This document shows positions 51,808-61,514 of a stretch of 64,000 bases of DNA, piece by piece. The translations under genes and the position numbers were made by a program. Source of the DNA: Fundicoccus sp052116145. GTDB taxonomy: Bacteria > Bacillota > Bacilli > Lactobacillales > Aerococcaceae. A model generated the notes under the pieces. The model was not told the origin of the DNA, did no database searches, and was given only the letters and a program-made list of their open reading frames with translations. The stretch spans positions 186,001 through 250,000 of the forward strand of contig NZ_JBQKLQ010000001.1 of the NCBI RefSeq assembly GCF_052116145.1, in the 5' to 3' direction. Every line of letters starts with the position of its first letter. Within the stretch, counting starts at the first letter, position 1.

Positions 51808-53516
51808 GAAAGGTTAACTCTAACCCAGATACCCACAGAAACGTAAGTATGCTTGCTATCTTAACATTGGTAGTCGGGCTTTTATTAATCATACGTTTTG
51901 GCCAACTTACGATAAACAAAACTGTTAATAATGTTGACTTAGTTGAATATGGTCAAGATAATGAAAATAGAAGTAGTATTACAGAAGCAAGGCGAGGGAC
52001 CATTTTCGATCGAAATGGCCAGCCGATAGCTATGGATACTACTTCTTATTCTATGTATGCAGTTTTAAATAGTAGTTGGGATAATAATGTTGTCGAAGAT
52101 CCAGATTATACAGCGAGTGTTTTAAGTCAAATAATTGAATTGAGTCAGGATCAACTATTAGATATTTTACTGACTCAGGACGTTAATCAAGTGGAATTTG
52201 GAAATGCAGGCCGCAATCTAACACCAGAAATAAAAGCAATGATTGATCAACAGCAATTGCCTGGTATCCAATTTGAAAGTCAAACCGTCCGTCAATACGT
52301 GAACGATCATTTTGCATCACACCTTATTGGCTATGCAACACCAGAAATGAATGAAAATTTTCAAATGAATTTACTGACGGGGCAAATAGGTATTGAAAAA
52401 AGCTTCAATAATATTTTGAGTGGTGAAAAGCAGTATCAAACAAACTTAGAAAATAATATAACAGCTGATTATTTGGCTGGTGATGATATTTACTTAACGT
52501 TAGACGCCAGATTACAAAACTTTATGGAAGAATCACTCAGTCGTTCTTATGAGCGTTATCAACCGGAAGAAATAAGTGCTTATCTAGTCGAAGTAGATAG
52601 TGGTAAATTGATTACTGCTGCCCAAAGACCAACGTTTAATTTAAATACACGTGAAGGTATTGAAGATAAATGGACCAATATGTTGGTCGAAGAAGCCTTT
52701 GAACCCGGCTCAACCATCAAAATATTAACAATGGCTCTTTCCTATGATATGAATCTTTATCAGATGGGGGAAACGTTTATGTCTGGAGCCATTGAAGTGT
52801 ATGATCAAATTGTTAAGGACTATAATCTTGTAGGTTGGGGCGAAATAACATTTGATGAAGGTTTATCCCGCTCAAGTAACGTTGCCATGGTCGAACTTGT
52901 TCAAAGAATGGGTGAAGATCAGTGGATCGAACAGTTGTCTAGGTTAGGCTTTGGTCACTCGACAGAATCTGGCTTACCTAATGAAACGATTGGGAGTCTT
53001 CAATTTGATAACCCGGTATCAAAAATAATGTCCGGCTTCGGACAAGGATTTGCAGCTAGTCCTATTCAATTACTTCAAGCATATTCTGCGATTGGTAATG
53101 AAGGAAAACAAATGAAGATACAATATGTGAATGGAATTGGAACGAATGCAGACTCCGCTTATGAAAGTGAAATGTTAGGGCAGCCTATTTCAGCCGAAGC
53201 AGCGAACCATGTACTGCAATTAATGGTTAATACCGTAGAAGAAAGTTACGGAACTGCTCAAGATTTTAAAAATAATAATATTAATATCGCGGCGAAAACG
53301 GGTACTGCACAAATTGCAGATCCTGACGGTTTAGGTTATTTAACCGGACCTTATGATTATTATTTTTCAGTCGTATCCTTTTTCCCAGCCGAGGCTCCAC
53401 AATATATGTTGTATTTAAGTATGAAACGACCACAGAATCCACAAGGTCGGACTGGGTCTCAAATTTTAGCAGAAATATTTCTACCATTTGTAGAAAATGT
53501 AATGATTAATCATTAG
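51804..53516 (+). CDS. Class B penicillin-binding protein (FtsI/PBP2x-type), without PASTA domains
   Basis: 570 residues. One N-terminal membrane anchor, then the dimerisation region with ARRGTIFDRNGQPIA, and a transpeptidase domain with all three motifs: Ser303-Thr-Ile-Lys306 (PGSTIK), Ser357-Ser-Asn359 and Lys498-Thr-Gly500. It should make septal cross-links. Streptococcal PBP2x in this locus is about 750 residues with two C-terminal PASTA domains, but here the protein ends soon after the transpeptidase domain. Its ATG overlaps the ftsL stop. Confidence 0.92.
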   Translation: MRKVNSNPDTHRNVSMLAILTLVVGLLLIIRFGQLTINKTVNNVDLVEYGQDNENRSSITEARRGTIFDRNGQPIAMDTTSYSMYAVLNSSWDNNVVEDPDYTASVLSQIIELSQDQLLDILLTQDVNQVEFGNAGRNLTPEIKAMIDQQQLPGIQFESQTVRQYVNDHFASHLIGYATPEMNENFQMNLLTGQIGIEKSFNNILSGEKQYQTNLENNITADYLAGDDIYLTLDARLQNFMEESLSRSYERYQPEEISAYLVEVDSGKLITAAQRPTFNLNTREGIEDKWTNMLVEEAFEPGSTIKILTMALSYDMNLYQMGETFMSGAIEVYDQIVKDYNLVGWGEITFDEGLSRSSNVAMVELVQRMGEDQWIEQLSRLGFGHSTESGLPNETIGSLQFDNPVSKIMSGFGQGFAASPIQLLQAYSAIGNEGKQMKIQYVNGIGTNADSAYESEMLGQPISAEAANHVLQLMVNTVEESYGTAQDFKNNNINIAAKTGTAQIADPDGLGYLTGPYDYYFSVVSFFPAEAPQYMLYLSMKRPQNPQGRTGSQILAEIFLPFVENVMINH

Positions 53517-53530
53517 AAAGAAGGCGAACA

Positions 53531-55027
53531 ATGGAAGTAAAAGAATTAGTGAGTGTCTTATCTGACACTCAAGTGTTGGGTAAGGATTATTCAACTCTTG
53601 AGTTATCATCCATTGTCAATGACACACGTAAAGTTAAAGAGAATAGTTGTTTTATTGCAATTAAAGGTGAACAGTTTGATGGACATCAAGCATTAGCATC
53701 CGTCGTTAAAGAAGGTGCTAAATTACTGATTGTCGAAGATATTCCAGACAATTGGCAAGAAATGGATGCAATGATTGTTAAAGTAACCTCTACTTATCGA
53801 GCGCAAGCTATACTAGCGAATAAATTTTATAATATGCCATCTCAACAATTGAATTTAGTGGCTGTCACAGGAACGAATGGTAAGACTACAACAAGCACCA
53901 TGATTAGTGATTTATTAATGGCGCTTGGACGTAAGACTGGCTTAGTAGGCACGATTCATTATAAAGTTGATCAAACGTATTATCCTGCGGTAAATACAAC
54001 ACCCAATGCTCTGGAACTTCAAAGTTTATATGCTGAAATGCTTTCAGCTGGCTGCAAGGATGCAATTATCGAAGCATCTTCACACGCCTTGTCATTAGGT
54101 CGTATTTGGTATAGTGATGTTGACTGTGCCATATTCACTAATTTAACTCGTGAGCATTTAGACTTTCATAAAACAATGGAACACTATGCCTATGCTAAAA
54201 GCTTACTGTTCGCTCAAATGGGGCAACAGTTTCATTCAGGTAAACCAAGGATCGCGATTATTAACTTAGAGGATCCTTATCATGAAGTCATGATAGCTGC
54301 TACAGCCGCTGATATTGTTACTTATAGTTTGTCGGATACTAAAGCCACTGCTTATGTAAGTGATATCGAAAGCCAACGTGGCACAACGACTTTTGTGCTA
54401 CATTATGCAGGCAAAGCCCATACTGTTAAATTACCGATGCTAGGTGAATACAACATCTCAAATTATTTAGCTGCATTTCTAACAATGACCATTTATTATG
54501 GTTTTCCTGTTGAGGATGTTTTAATAGCAACTAGTGAATTCCGTGGCGTGACAGGCAGAATGCAGTCAATCGATGAAGGACAAGATTTTACAGCCATTGT
54601 TGATTTTGCTCATACCTCCGATGCGTTGGAGCGAGTGTTACAAGAACTATCGAGCCGTAAAACTAGAAAATTAATTGCCTTAACTGGACACAGTGGTGGA
54701 AACCGCGATAGTGGTGCGCGTCCTGAACTAGGCGATTTATTATTTAAGTATGCAGATGAGATAGTGTTCACTGCTGATAATCCACGATTTGAAGGTGTGG
54801 ACAAAATCGTGAGTGAGCTTGTCCAACAACATACTGAAAAACCATATGTTGTGATTGAAAAGCGTGAGGAAGCAATTGAATATGCTATTACACATGCTGG
54901 AACGGATGATATTATTTTATTCGCTGGTAAAGGTGGAGAAGCGTATCAAATTATTAAAGATGAGTATATCCCTTACGATGAGGTCGCTGTCGTACGCAAC
55001 ACGTTAAAAAAACAGTTAACAAAATAA
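53531..55027 (+). CDS. murE: UDP-N-acetylmuramoyl-tripeptide synthetase MurE
   Basis: 498 residues, Mur ligase. N-terminal uridine-binding domain, ATP loop VAVTGTNGKTTTSTM, middle block EASSHALSLGR, and a C-terminal ligase domain with HSGGNRDSGARPELG. It adds the third amino acid of the stem peptide. The substrate-choice motif reads DNPR (residues 416-419), the form linked to meso-diaminopimelate enzymes, whereas lysine enzymes usually have DNPA or similar. The next residues, FEG, differ from the usual SED. So the amino acid added is uncertain. Confidence 0.93.
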   Translation: MEVKELVSVLSDTQVLGKDYSTLELSSIVNDTRKVKENSCFIAIKGEQFDGHQALASVVKEGAKLLIVEDIPDNWQEMDAMIVKVTSTYRAQAILANKFYNMPSQQLNLVAVTGTNGKTTTSTMISDLLMALGRKTGLVGTIHYKVDQTYYPAVNTTPNALELQSLYAEMLSAGCKDAIIEASSHALSLGRIWYSDVDCAIFTNLTREHLDFHKTMEHYAYAKSLLFAQMGQQFHSGKPRIAIINLEDPYHEVMIAATAADIVTYSLSDTKATAYVSDIESQRGTTTFVLHYAGKAHTVKLPMLGEYNISNYLAAFLTMTIYYGFPVEDVLIATSEFRGVTGRMQSIDEGQDFTAIVDFAHTSDALERVLQELSSRKTRKLIALTGHSGGNRDSGARPELGDLLFKYADEIVFTADNPRFEGVDKIVSELVQQHTEKPYVVIEKREEAIEYAITHAGTDDIILFAGKGGEAYQIIKDEYIPYDEVAVVRNTLKKQLTK

Positions 55028-55069
55028 ACCCAAGATAGCTTAATTAGATAATTGACAAGGAGAACATTT

Positions 55070-56029
55070 ATGGAACTTTTAATACCTTTTTCAGTAAGTT
55101 TCGCACTTACTGTTACCATTATGCCATTTTTTATTGGCTATTTTAATTATAAAAAAATAGGTCAGACGACTCGTGAGGAAGGGCCTTTGTGGCATGAAGC
55201 TAAAACAGGAACACCAACAATGGGTGGGACGGTTTTCGTCATTTCGATTTTAGTTACTTTGTTAGTTTCAGCTTGGTTACTCAATATGTTGGATTCAAGT
55301 GTTTGGATGATTTTATTAACCTTTTTATTTTTCGGTGGGATTGGTTTTATGGACGATTTCATTAGTATTTTTAAAAAGCAAAACGAAGGTTTAACTTCTA
55401 AACAAAAATTTATTGCGCAATTGATTTTTTCAGTATTGATTATCGGCTTAGGCTATCTACTAGGCGCCAAATTCTCACTTCCATTTCTTTCAATGACCGT
55501 GATAAATCCTTTAATCGTCACACTATTTAGTGTCTTCTGGATTACTGGTTTTTCAAATGCAGTAAATATTTCCGATGGTTTAGATGGATTAGCCGGCGGC
55601 TTGAATATTATTGCTTATGGTGCTTATTTTTACTTAGCGATGCAAACCGGTCAAGAGTCAATAGCTCTCGTTTGTTTAGTAGTAATTGGTGCATTATTAG
55701 GCTTTTTATTCTATAATAAGAAGCCTGCAAAAATATTCATGGGCGATGTTGGATCTTTAGCTCTAGGAGCAGGGTTAGCCGTCATCTCATTAGCACTAAA
55801 CCACCCTTGGAGTTTAGTAATTATCGGCTTAGTGTTTGTTTTGGAGACAGCAAGTGTCATCATTCAAGTGGCTGTGTTTAAGCGAACGAAAAAACGAGTA
55901 TTCAAGATGAGTCCAGTACATCACCACTTTGAAATGAGCGGATGGTCAGAAACTAAAGTTGTATTTGTTTTCTGGGCTGTAGGGATTATCGCGGCCTTAT
56001 CATACTTTACTTTAGCTGGCTTACTTTAA
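55070..56029 (+). CDS. mraY: Phospho-N-acetylmuramoyl-pentapeptide-transferase
   Basis: About 319 residues and ten membrane spans. It transfers phospho-MurNAc-pentapeptide to undecaprenyl phosphate, giving lipid I. Catalytic blocks are FMDDFISI, FSNAVNISDGLDGLAGG, FMGDVGSLALG and SPVHHHFEMSGWSE. ATG 55070 follows AAGGAGAAC; the longer TTG frame (55052) overlaps that site. It lies 42 bases after murE. Confidence 0.97.
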   Translation: MELLIPFSVSFALTVTIMPFFIGYFNYKKIGQTTREEGPLWHEAKTGTPTMGGTVFVISILVTLLVSAWLLNMLDSSVWMILLTFLFFGGIGFMDDFISIFKKQNEGLTSKQKFIAQLIFSVLIIGLGYLLGAKFSLPFLSMTVINPLIVTLFSVFWITGFSNAVNISDGLDGLAGGLNIIAYGAYFYLAMQTGQESIALVCLVVIGALLGFLFYNKKPAKIFMGDVGSLALGAGLAVISLALNHPWSLVIIGLVFVLETASVIIQVAVFKRTKKRVFKMSPVHHHFEMSGWSETKVVFVFWAVGIIAALSYFTLAGLL

Positions 56030-56047
56030 TTAGAAGAGGAATAAATT

Positions 56048-57436
56048 ATGCTAAAGAATATTGAATTTAACAAGCACAAAGTTCTAATAATTGGCTATGC
56101 AATGACTGGCAAAAGCGTTGCAGAATTTTTATTAGAACAAGGTGCAAGTATTACTATCAATGACCGAGGGGATCTTAGCCAAGACCCGTCGGTTAATTTA
56201 CTTTTATCGCAAGGTGCCAAAGTTGTCACAGGTGGACACCCTGTAGAATTATTAGAAGAGTCTTTTGATTATATTGTGAAAAACCCTGGAATACCTTACT
56301 CAATCCCAATCATAAAAAGAGCAATAGAATTGAAACTGCCAATTTATACGGATGTAGAATTAGCCTCTTGGATCAGTGAAGCTGCTCTTATTGGTGTGAC
56401 AGGTAGTAACGGTAAAACAACGACAACAAGTTTAATTCATCAGTTTTTATCCTATCGAAAAGAGGGCCAAGCTTATTTGGCCGGCAATATTGGTGTTCCT
56501 AGTTTAGAAGTCGCCAAACTAGCTAAAGCTGAAGATGATATGATTATTGAACTATCTAGTTTTCAGTTGATGGGAACAGAGAAATTATGCCCCAATATTG
56601 CAGTGATTTGCAATGTTTACGAAGCACATTTAGATTACCATGGTACTCGAGACGCTTATATAAAGGCGAAACTAAATTTAGTTTCCAATGTATCGGCAAA
56701 TGAGTCTGTTGTATATAATTATGATCAACATGAACTCAGAGAGTGGTTGGAAGATAATATCGCCCAGAAAGTACCGTTTTCTGTTAACGCAGTCGATGAC
56801 TTCGTAAGAACAGAAGGTGCTTATCTGGAAGACGAGACGTTATGCTTTAAAGGTGAAGCTGTTGCATCCCTAACAGACATCCAGATACCGGGATCTCATA
56901 ATGTAGAGAATGTTCTAGCCGCTTTAGCGGTTGCGAAATTAAAAGGCATTTCGAATTCTAATATTCAAGAGGCTTTACATCGTTTTAACGGTGTCGCGCA
57001 CAGAATTCAACCAATTGGCCAATTTAAAGAACGTCATTTTTATAACGATTCTAAAGCAACGAATATGACAGCAACTATTACAGCTTTAAAAAGCTTTAAT
57101 ACACCAATTGTTTATATTGGTGGTGGCTTGGATCGTGGGAATGAATTTGATGAATTAATCCCTTACTTGAGTCATGTAAAAGCGGCTTTCCTTTATGGAG
57201 AGACTAAAGAAAAAATGGCAAAAGCATTTTTGGAAGCTGAAACAGCGCAAATTAATATCAAAGAAAATCTAACGGAAGCAACAGAAGCAGCATACAAAGC
57301 GGCAAAAAAAGGTGACACAGTGCTATTATCACCTAGTTGTGCTAGTTGGGATCAATTTAAAACCTATGAGGTTCGTGGTCAATTATTTGTGGATGTGATT
57401 CAAAACTTAATAAAAGAAGAGCCATACCAAGATTAA
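56048..57436 (+). CDS. murD: UDP-N-acetylmuramoyl-L-alanine--D-glutamate ligase
   Basis: 462 residues. It adds D-glutamate to UDP-MurNAc-L-Ala. N-terminal Rossmann domain (VLIIGYAMTGKSVAEFL), ATP loop IGVTGSNGKTTTTS, ELSSFQL, and C-terminal ligase block FYNDSKATNMTATITAL with LLSPSCASWDQF. The D-Glu it adds would later be amidated by MurT-GatD, also in this window. It follows mraY by 18 bases. Confidence 0.97.
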   Translation: MLKNIEFNKHKVLIIGYAMTGKSVAEFLLEQGASITINDRGDLSQDPSVNLLLSQGAKVVTGGHPVELLEESFDYIVKNPGIPYSIPIIKRAIELKLPIYTDVELASWISEAALIGVTGSNGKTTTTSLIHQFLSYRKEGQAYLAGNIGVPSLEVAKLAKAEDDMIIELSSFQLMGTEKLCPNIAVICNVYEAHLDYHGTRDAYIKAKLNLVSNVSANESVVYNYDQHELREWLEDNIAQKVPFSVNAVDDFVRTEGAYLEDETLCFKGEAVASLTDIQIPGSHNVENVLAALAVAKLKGISNSNIQEALHRFNGVAHRIQPIGQFKERHFYNDSKATNMTATITALKSFNTPIVYIGGGLDRGNEFDELIPYLSHVKAAFLYGETKEKMAKAFLEAETAQINIKENLTEATEAAYKAAKKGDTVLLSPSCASWDQFKTYEVRGQLFVDVIQNLIKEEPYQD

Positions 57437-57454
57437 ATTAAGGAGTGAAAGCAA

Positions 57455-58576
57455 TTGAAAGAAATCAAGCGAATTGTTCTTTCTGGTGGTGGAACTGGTG
57501 GGCACATTTATCCAGCTCTGGCATTATATCGCGAAATCCAAGCAAAGTATCCGAATGTTGAGTGTCTGTATATCGGTACTGAAAAAGGGTTAGAAGCATC
57601 AATCGTACCAAAAGCGGGCTTAGCCTTTAAAAGTATTGATATCCAAGGGTTAAAGAGAAGCTTATCTCCTGAAAATATTAAAGCCGTATGGTTGATGATG
57701 ACAAGCACTAAAAAAGCCAAAAAATTATTAGCAGAATTTAAACCTGATGTCGTCATTGGGACGGGAGGCTATGTTTGTGCACCAGTTTTATATGCAGCTG
57801 CTTCAATGAAGATTCCATCGATGATTCACGAGCAAAATAGTGTCGCTGGAATCACGAATAAATTCTTGAGTAGATCAGTTGATATAATTGCAACATGTTT
57901 TCCAGAAGTTGAGAAAGACTTCACTAAATATGCCGATAAAATACGTTATACAGGTAACCCAAGAGGTCAAGAAGTGATCCAATCGAAAATGGATGCTACT
58001 ATTTTAAAAAATCAATTTGGCTTAAGTCCCAGTTTATCAACAGTCCTAGTATTTGGAGGGAGTCGAGGGGCACCTGCAATTAACGAGGCCGCATTTACTG
58101 CAATTGACAACTGGTCGGATAAAAATTATCAAGTCATTATCGCAACTGGTACGATTCATTATGAGGATTTTTTAAAGACATTAGCCGATAAGAAGCTAAC
58201 ACTTCCTAATAACATAAAAGTTGTCCCTTATATAGACAATATGCCGGCCGTTTTCCAAGCAATTGATTTAGTTATCTGTAGAAGTGGAGCAACCACTCTA
58301 ACTGAATTGACAGCATTAGGCTTACCAAGTATATTAATACCAAGTCCTTTTGTGACAAATAATCATCAAGAGGCTAACGCTTTATCATTAGTCAATAATG
58401 GTGCAGCTAAAATGATCAAACAAGCAGATTTAACTGGTGACAGTTTATTTAACTTTGTCGACGAAATCATTAAAAACCCCAATCAATTAGCGTCAATGAA
58501 ACAAGCTGCCCTTGAATTAGGCATTATAGATGCGTCAGATCGTCTCATTAAAGAAATTGAAACGCTTATCTCATAA
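57455..58576 (+). CDS. murG: UDP-GlcNAc:lipid I N-acetylglucosaminyltransferase MurG
   Basis: 373 residues, GT-B fold. It turns lipid I into lipid II on the inner membrane face. Landmarks are SGGGTGGHIYPALAL at the N-terminus, TGGYVCAPV, IHEQNSVAG, FGGSRGAPAINEA and the UDP-GlcNAc pocket ICRSGATTLTELTALGLPSILIP. It starts at TTG behind AAGGAGTG, 18 bases after murD. Confidence 0.96.
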   Translation: MKEIKRIVLSGGGTGGHIYPALALYREIQAKYPNVECLYIGTEKGLEASIVPKAGLAFKSIDIQGLKRSLSPENIKAVWLMMTSTKKAKKLLAEFKPDVVIGTGGYVCAPVLYAAASMKIPSMIHEQNSVAGITNKFLSRSVDIIATCFPEVEKDFTKYADKIRYTGNPRGQEVIQSKMDATILKNQFGLSPSLSTVLVFGGSRGAPAINEAAFTAIDNWSDKNYQVIIATGTIHYEDFLKTLADKKLTLPNNIKVVPYIDNMPAVFQAIDLVICRSGATTLTELTALGLPSILIPSPFVTNNHQEANALSLVNNGAAKMIKQADLTGDSLFNFVDEIIKNPNQLASMKQAALELGIIDASDRLIKEIETLIS

Positions 58577-58620
58577 AGAGTTGACTGGAGTCATATTTCA
58601 ATAGTGAAGGAGGTGACAAC

Positions 58621-59814
58621 ATGGCAAACTACCGAATAGGCGCAGAGGATCTTCAAAAGAATTATCAACGTCAAAGGAAGACATTAAGTGAAAGAAGTGA
58701 CCAACCAACGACTGTACCGATGGGGAATTATCGCATTGATCAGGAAGGAAATCCGATGTTGCCTCAAGCAAGTATCCCTGTTCAATCATCCGCTCCTTTA
58801 GAGGATTTGGATTATTTTAACCAAATGGCTGAAGCCGAAGAAATAGCGACACCTTACCGCGAAAATGTTTATGATCTAGCTGATTATCGGCAAACCTCAA
58901 CAGATCACAATGAAGCTTATCAGAAAAATTCAACTTTAAATGCAGAGCGAGTGTTTAGAGAACCAACATTTGAAGGGAATCATCGTCTGGATACTCGATC
59001 GAACTGGGAAAAACTTAATCAAAAACTACAAACAATTATTAATCCTGCAGGCAATAATACAAGTATTCAAAAGTTGCCTAGAGGCTTAATTAAATTATCA
59101 TCGATATTCTTTTTCATTTATTTGTTGATGTTAATCGCTGGCTGGCAATTATTGCCATTTAACAAAGTGAACCAAGTTGTTGTCACCGGAAATAACTATG
59201 TCGAAAGCGAAGCGATAGAGCTTTCCTCTCGTATTAGAGACACGGATGCAGTTGATGATGTTATCAGCCAAAGACAAGCAATTGAAGCTAAAATAATCGA
59301 AGAGAATCCTATTATTGAGAGTATTGTCTTCACACGCGATAATTGGATGCAATTGCAAATGAAGGTAACGGAACATCAAGTGGTTGCGAAAGTAGAAATA
59401 AACGGTCACTATGTCCCTATTCTGACTAATGGTGAAATGCTAGATGACCAAATAACGATTTCAACGATTACAGATGAAGCGCTCAATAACTTGCCAACTT
59501 TGTCTGGATTTTCTCAAAAAGGAAAATTAATCGAATTGACCACGATTCTAAGACAGGTAGAACAGGCAGTTTTGACAAAGATTGATACTATTCAATTAAT
59601 GAATGATCCTCAAAAACCAAATGGCATTCATGTAGAAATGAAAGACGGGAATAAGGTGCGTGCAATAATTTCAACATTTGCTCAAAAAGTCAACTTTTAC
59701 CCTGAAATGGTCCAACAAATTGATGGTCAAATTGGTACAATAAATCTTGAAGTTGGAGCTTACTTTACACCAGATAGCGAAAATGCTAATAGTGTGAACC
59801 TTGGCACTAATTAA
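58621..59814 (+). CDS. divIB: Cell division protein DivIB/FtsQ
   Basis: 397 residues. A polar cytoplasmic part of about 155 residues is followed by one membrane span (IKLSSIFFFIYLLMLIAGWQLL) and a POTRA domain starting at KVNQVVVTGNNYVESEAI. The beta domain and a short tail follow. It stabilises FtsL-DivIC at the septum. The long N-terminal part is common in Lactobacillales and is not conserved in sequence. A strong AAGGAGGTGA site lies before ATG. It ends the murG-divIB part of the cluster, and a 147-base gap follows. Confidence 0.93.
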   Translation: MANYRIGAEDLQKNYQRQRKTLSERSDQPTTVPMGNYRIDQEGNPMLPQASIPVQSSAPLEDLDYFNQMAEAEEIATPYRENVYDLADYRQTSTDHNEAYQKNSTLNAERVFREPTFEGNHRLDTRSNWEKLNQKLQTIINPAGNNTSIQKLPRGLIKLSSIFFFIYLLMLIAGWQLLPFNKVNQVVVTGNNYVESEAIELSSRIRDTDAVDDVISQRQAIEAKIIEENPIIESIVFTRDNWMQLQMKVTEHQVVAKVEINGHYVPILTNGEMLDDQITISTITDEALNNLPTLSGFSQKGKLIELTTILRQVEQAVLTKIDTIQLMNDPQKPNGIHVEMKDGNKVRAIISTFAQKVNFYPEMVQQIDGQIGTINLEVGAYFTPDSENANSVNLGTN

Positions 59815-59961
59815 GATAAACATATGTTACTAATTGATAAAGAACTATGATTTTTCTTCTTTTAAAATCAAGTTTGTGCTACTATATTATTTGAGACATA
59901 AGTAGAAATTATTAAATGCTCCTTATTCAATTAACAAATCAAGAAGGGGGTTAAAACCTGA

Positions 59962-61479
59962 ATGAGAAACCAAGAAATTTTTGTGAGTTTAGATATCGGG
60001 ACAACTTCCATTAAAGTCGTTGTAGCGGAATACATAAACGGAAACGTCAATATTATTGGCGTTGGAAATGAAAAATCACGTGGATTAAGCCGCGGCGTAA
60101 TTGTAGATATTGATGAAACAGTTTATTCAATTCAACAAGCTATCTCTCAAGCCGAACGTAAGGCAGGGGTTAAGATAAATGAAGTGGTGGTAGGAATACC
60201 AAGTAATAAATTAGCCATAGAATCCTGTCATGGCATGATTGCTGTAGCGAGTGAAAACAGAGAAATTACATCGAAAGATGTAGATAATGTTATTTCTGCA
60301 GCAAAAGTACGTTCTGTTCCACCAGAGCGTGAAGTCATCAGTATTATACCTGAAGAGTTTATAGTTGATGGATTTACAGGAATTCGTGATCCAAGAGGTA
60401 TGATTGGTGTGAGACTTGAATTGTACGCAAGTTTACTAACAGGTCCACGCACGATTATTCATAACATTAAACGCTGTGTCGAAAAAGCAGGTTTAAAAAT
60501 AAATGAATTAGTACTTCAACCACAAGCAATCGCAACTGTGGCACTTTCTCAAGACGAACGAGAATTTGGTACGGTAATTATTGACATGGGCGGAGGCCAA
60601 ACGAGTGCTTCAATCATGTACGATGACCAATTAAAATATTCGTTTGTAGATCAAGAGGGCGGAGATTTCGTAAGTAAAGATATTTCAGTTATCTTGAATA
60701 CATCGTTAGACTCAGCAGAAAGAATTAAACGAGAGTACGGATATGCAGTATCTAGTCAAACTTCTTCAGAAGAATATTTCCCTGTTGAAACTGTGGGGCA
60801 GAAAGAACCTGTTCGAGTAGATGAAAAATACTTATCTGAAATCATTGAAGCGCGTCTTGTTCAAATATTTGAGACGATTCATGAAGATTTAACAGCAGTA
60901 GATGCATTAGATTTACCGGGTGGTTTTGTACTCACTGGTGGAGCAGCTTCATTACCGGGTGTACTTGAGTTAGCTCAACAGTATTTTGGAGAACAAGTTC
61001 GAATTTATATTCCAACTCAAATGGGTATGAGAAATCCTATTTATACAACAAGTATGGGAATGATTGATTATGTTGCTGGGCTAGATGATATTCATCGTAT
61101 CGCTCAAGGAACTTATGCAAGCATCAGCCCATCCACACAAGCTTCTCCAGATTTTTCTAGAGAAAGACAGAATGTTCAACCAAGACCTGGAACTCAAACA
61201 TCTAATCCACAATATTCAAACAAAGATTCTAAAGCAAGCGCATCTCGAGAGGTCTCTCAAGGATACTCCGACAGAAAAGCTCGCGCACAAGATTATGAAT
61301 ATGATTCTTTTAAACAAACAAATCAATCAGCTAATCTTGATGAATCAATGTATTATGAGGATTATCAAGCGGATCGTACTCAAGAAACAGAACAAACTGT
61401 TTCTTACCAAGAAGACGAGCCAAATCCAAATAGTCTTATTGGCAAAATACGATCATTTTTCGCTACATTTTTTGGTTAA
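59962..61479 (+). CDS. ftsA: Cell division protein FtsA with extended C-terminal linker
   Basis: 505 residues, against about 420-440 in most bacteria. Actin fold with phosphate loop SLDIGTTSIKVVVAE, IIDMGGGQTSASI and VLTGGAASLPG. It anchors FtsZ to the membrane. From about residue 385 there is a Gln/Ser/Asp-rich linker of about 100 residues, then the amphipathic membrane anchor SLIGKIRSFFATFFG at the very end. RBS AAGGGGG precedes ATG. The 147-base gap before it may hold an extra promoter, but no clear boxes were found. Confidence 0.95.
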   Translation: MRNQEIFVSLDIGTTSIKVVVAEYINGNVNIIGVGNEKSRGLSRGVIVDIDETVYSIQQAISQAERKAGVKINEVVVGIPSNKLAIESCHGMIAVASENREITSKDVDNVISAAKVRSVPPEREVISIIPEEFIVDGFTGIRDPRGMIGVRLELYASLLTGPRTIIHNIKRCVEKAGLKINELVLQPQAIATVALSQDEREFGTVIIDMGGGQTSASIMYDDQLKYSFVDQEGGDFVSKDISVILNTSLDSAERIKREYGYAVSSQTSSEEYFPVETVGQKEPVRVDEKYLSEIIEARLVQIFETIHEDLTAVDALDLPGGFVLTGGAASLPGVLELAQQYFGEQVRIYIPTQMGMRNPIYTTSMGMIDYVAGLDDIHRIAQGTYASISPSTQASPDFSRERQNVQPRPGTQTSNPQYSNKDSKASASREVSQGYSDRKARAQDYEYDSFKQTNQSANLDESMYYEDYQADRTQETEQTVSYQEDEPNPNSLIGKIRSFFATFFG

Positions 61480-61514
61480 TAACGACCTAACAAAACACAG
61501 GAGGAATTCACATA

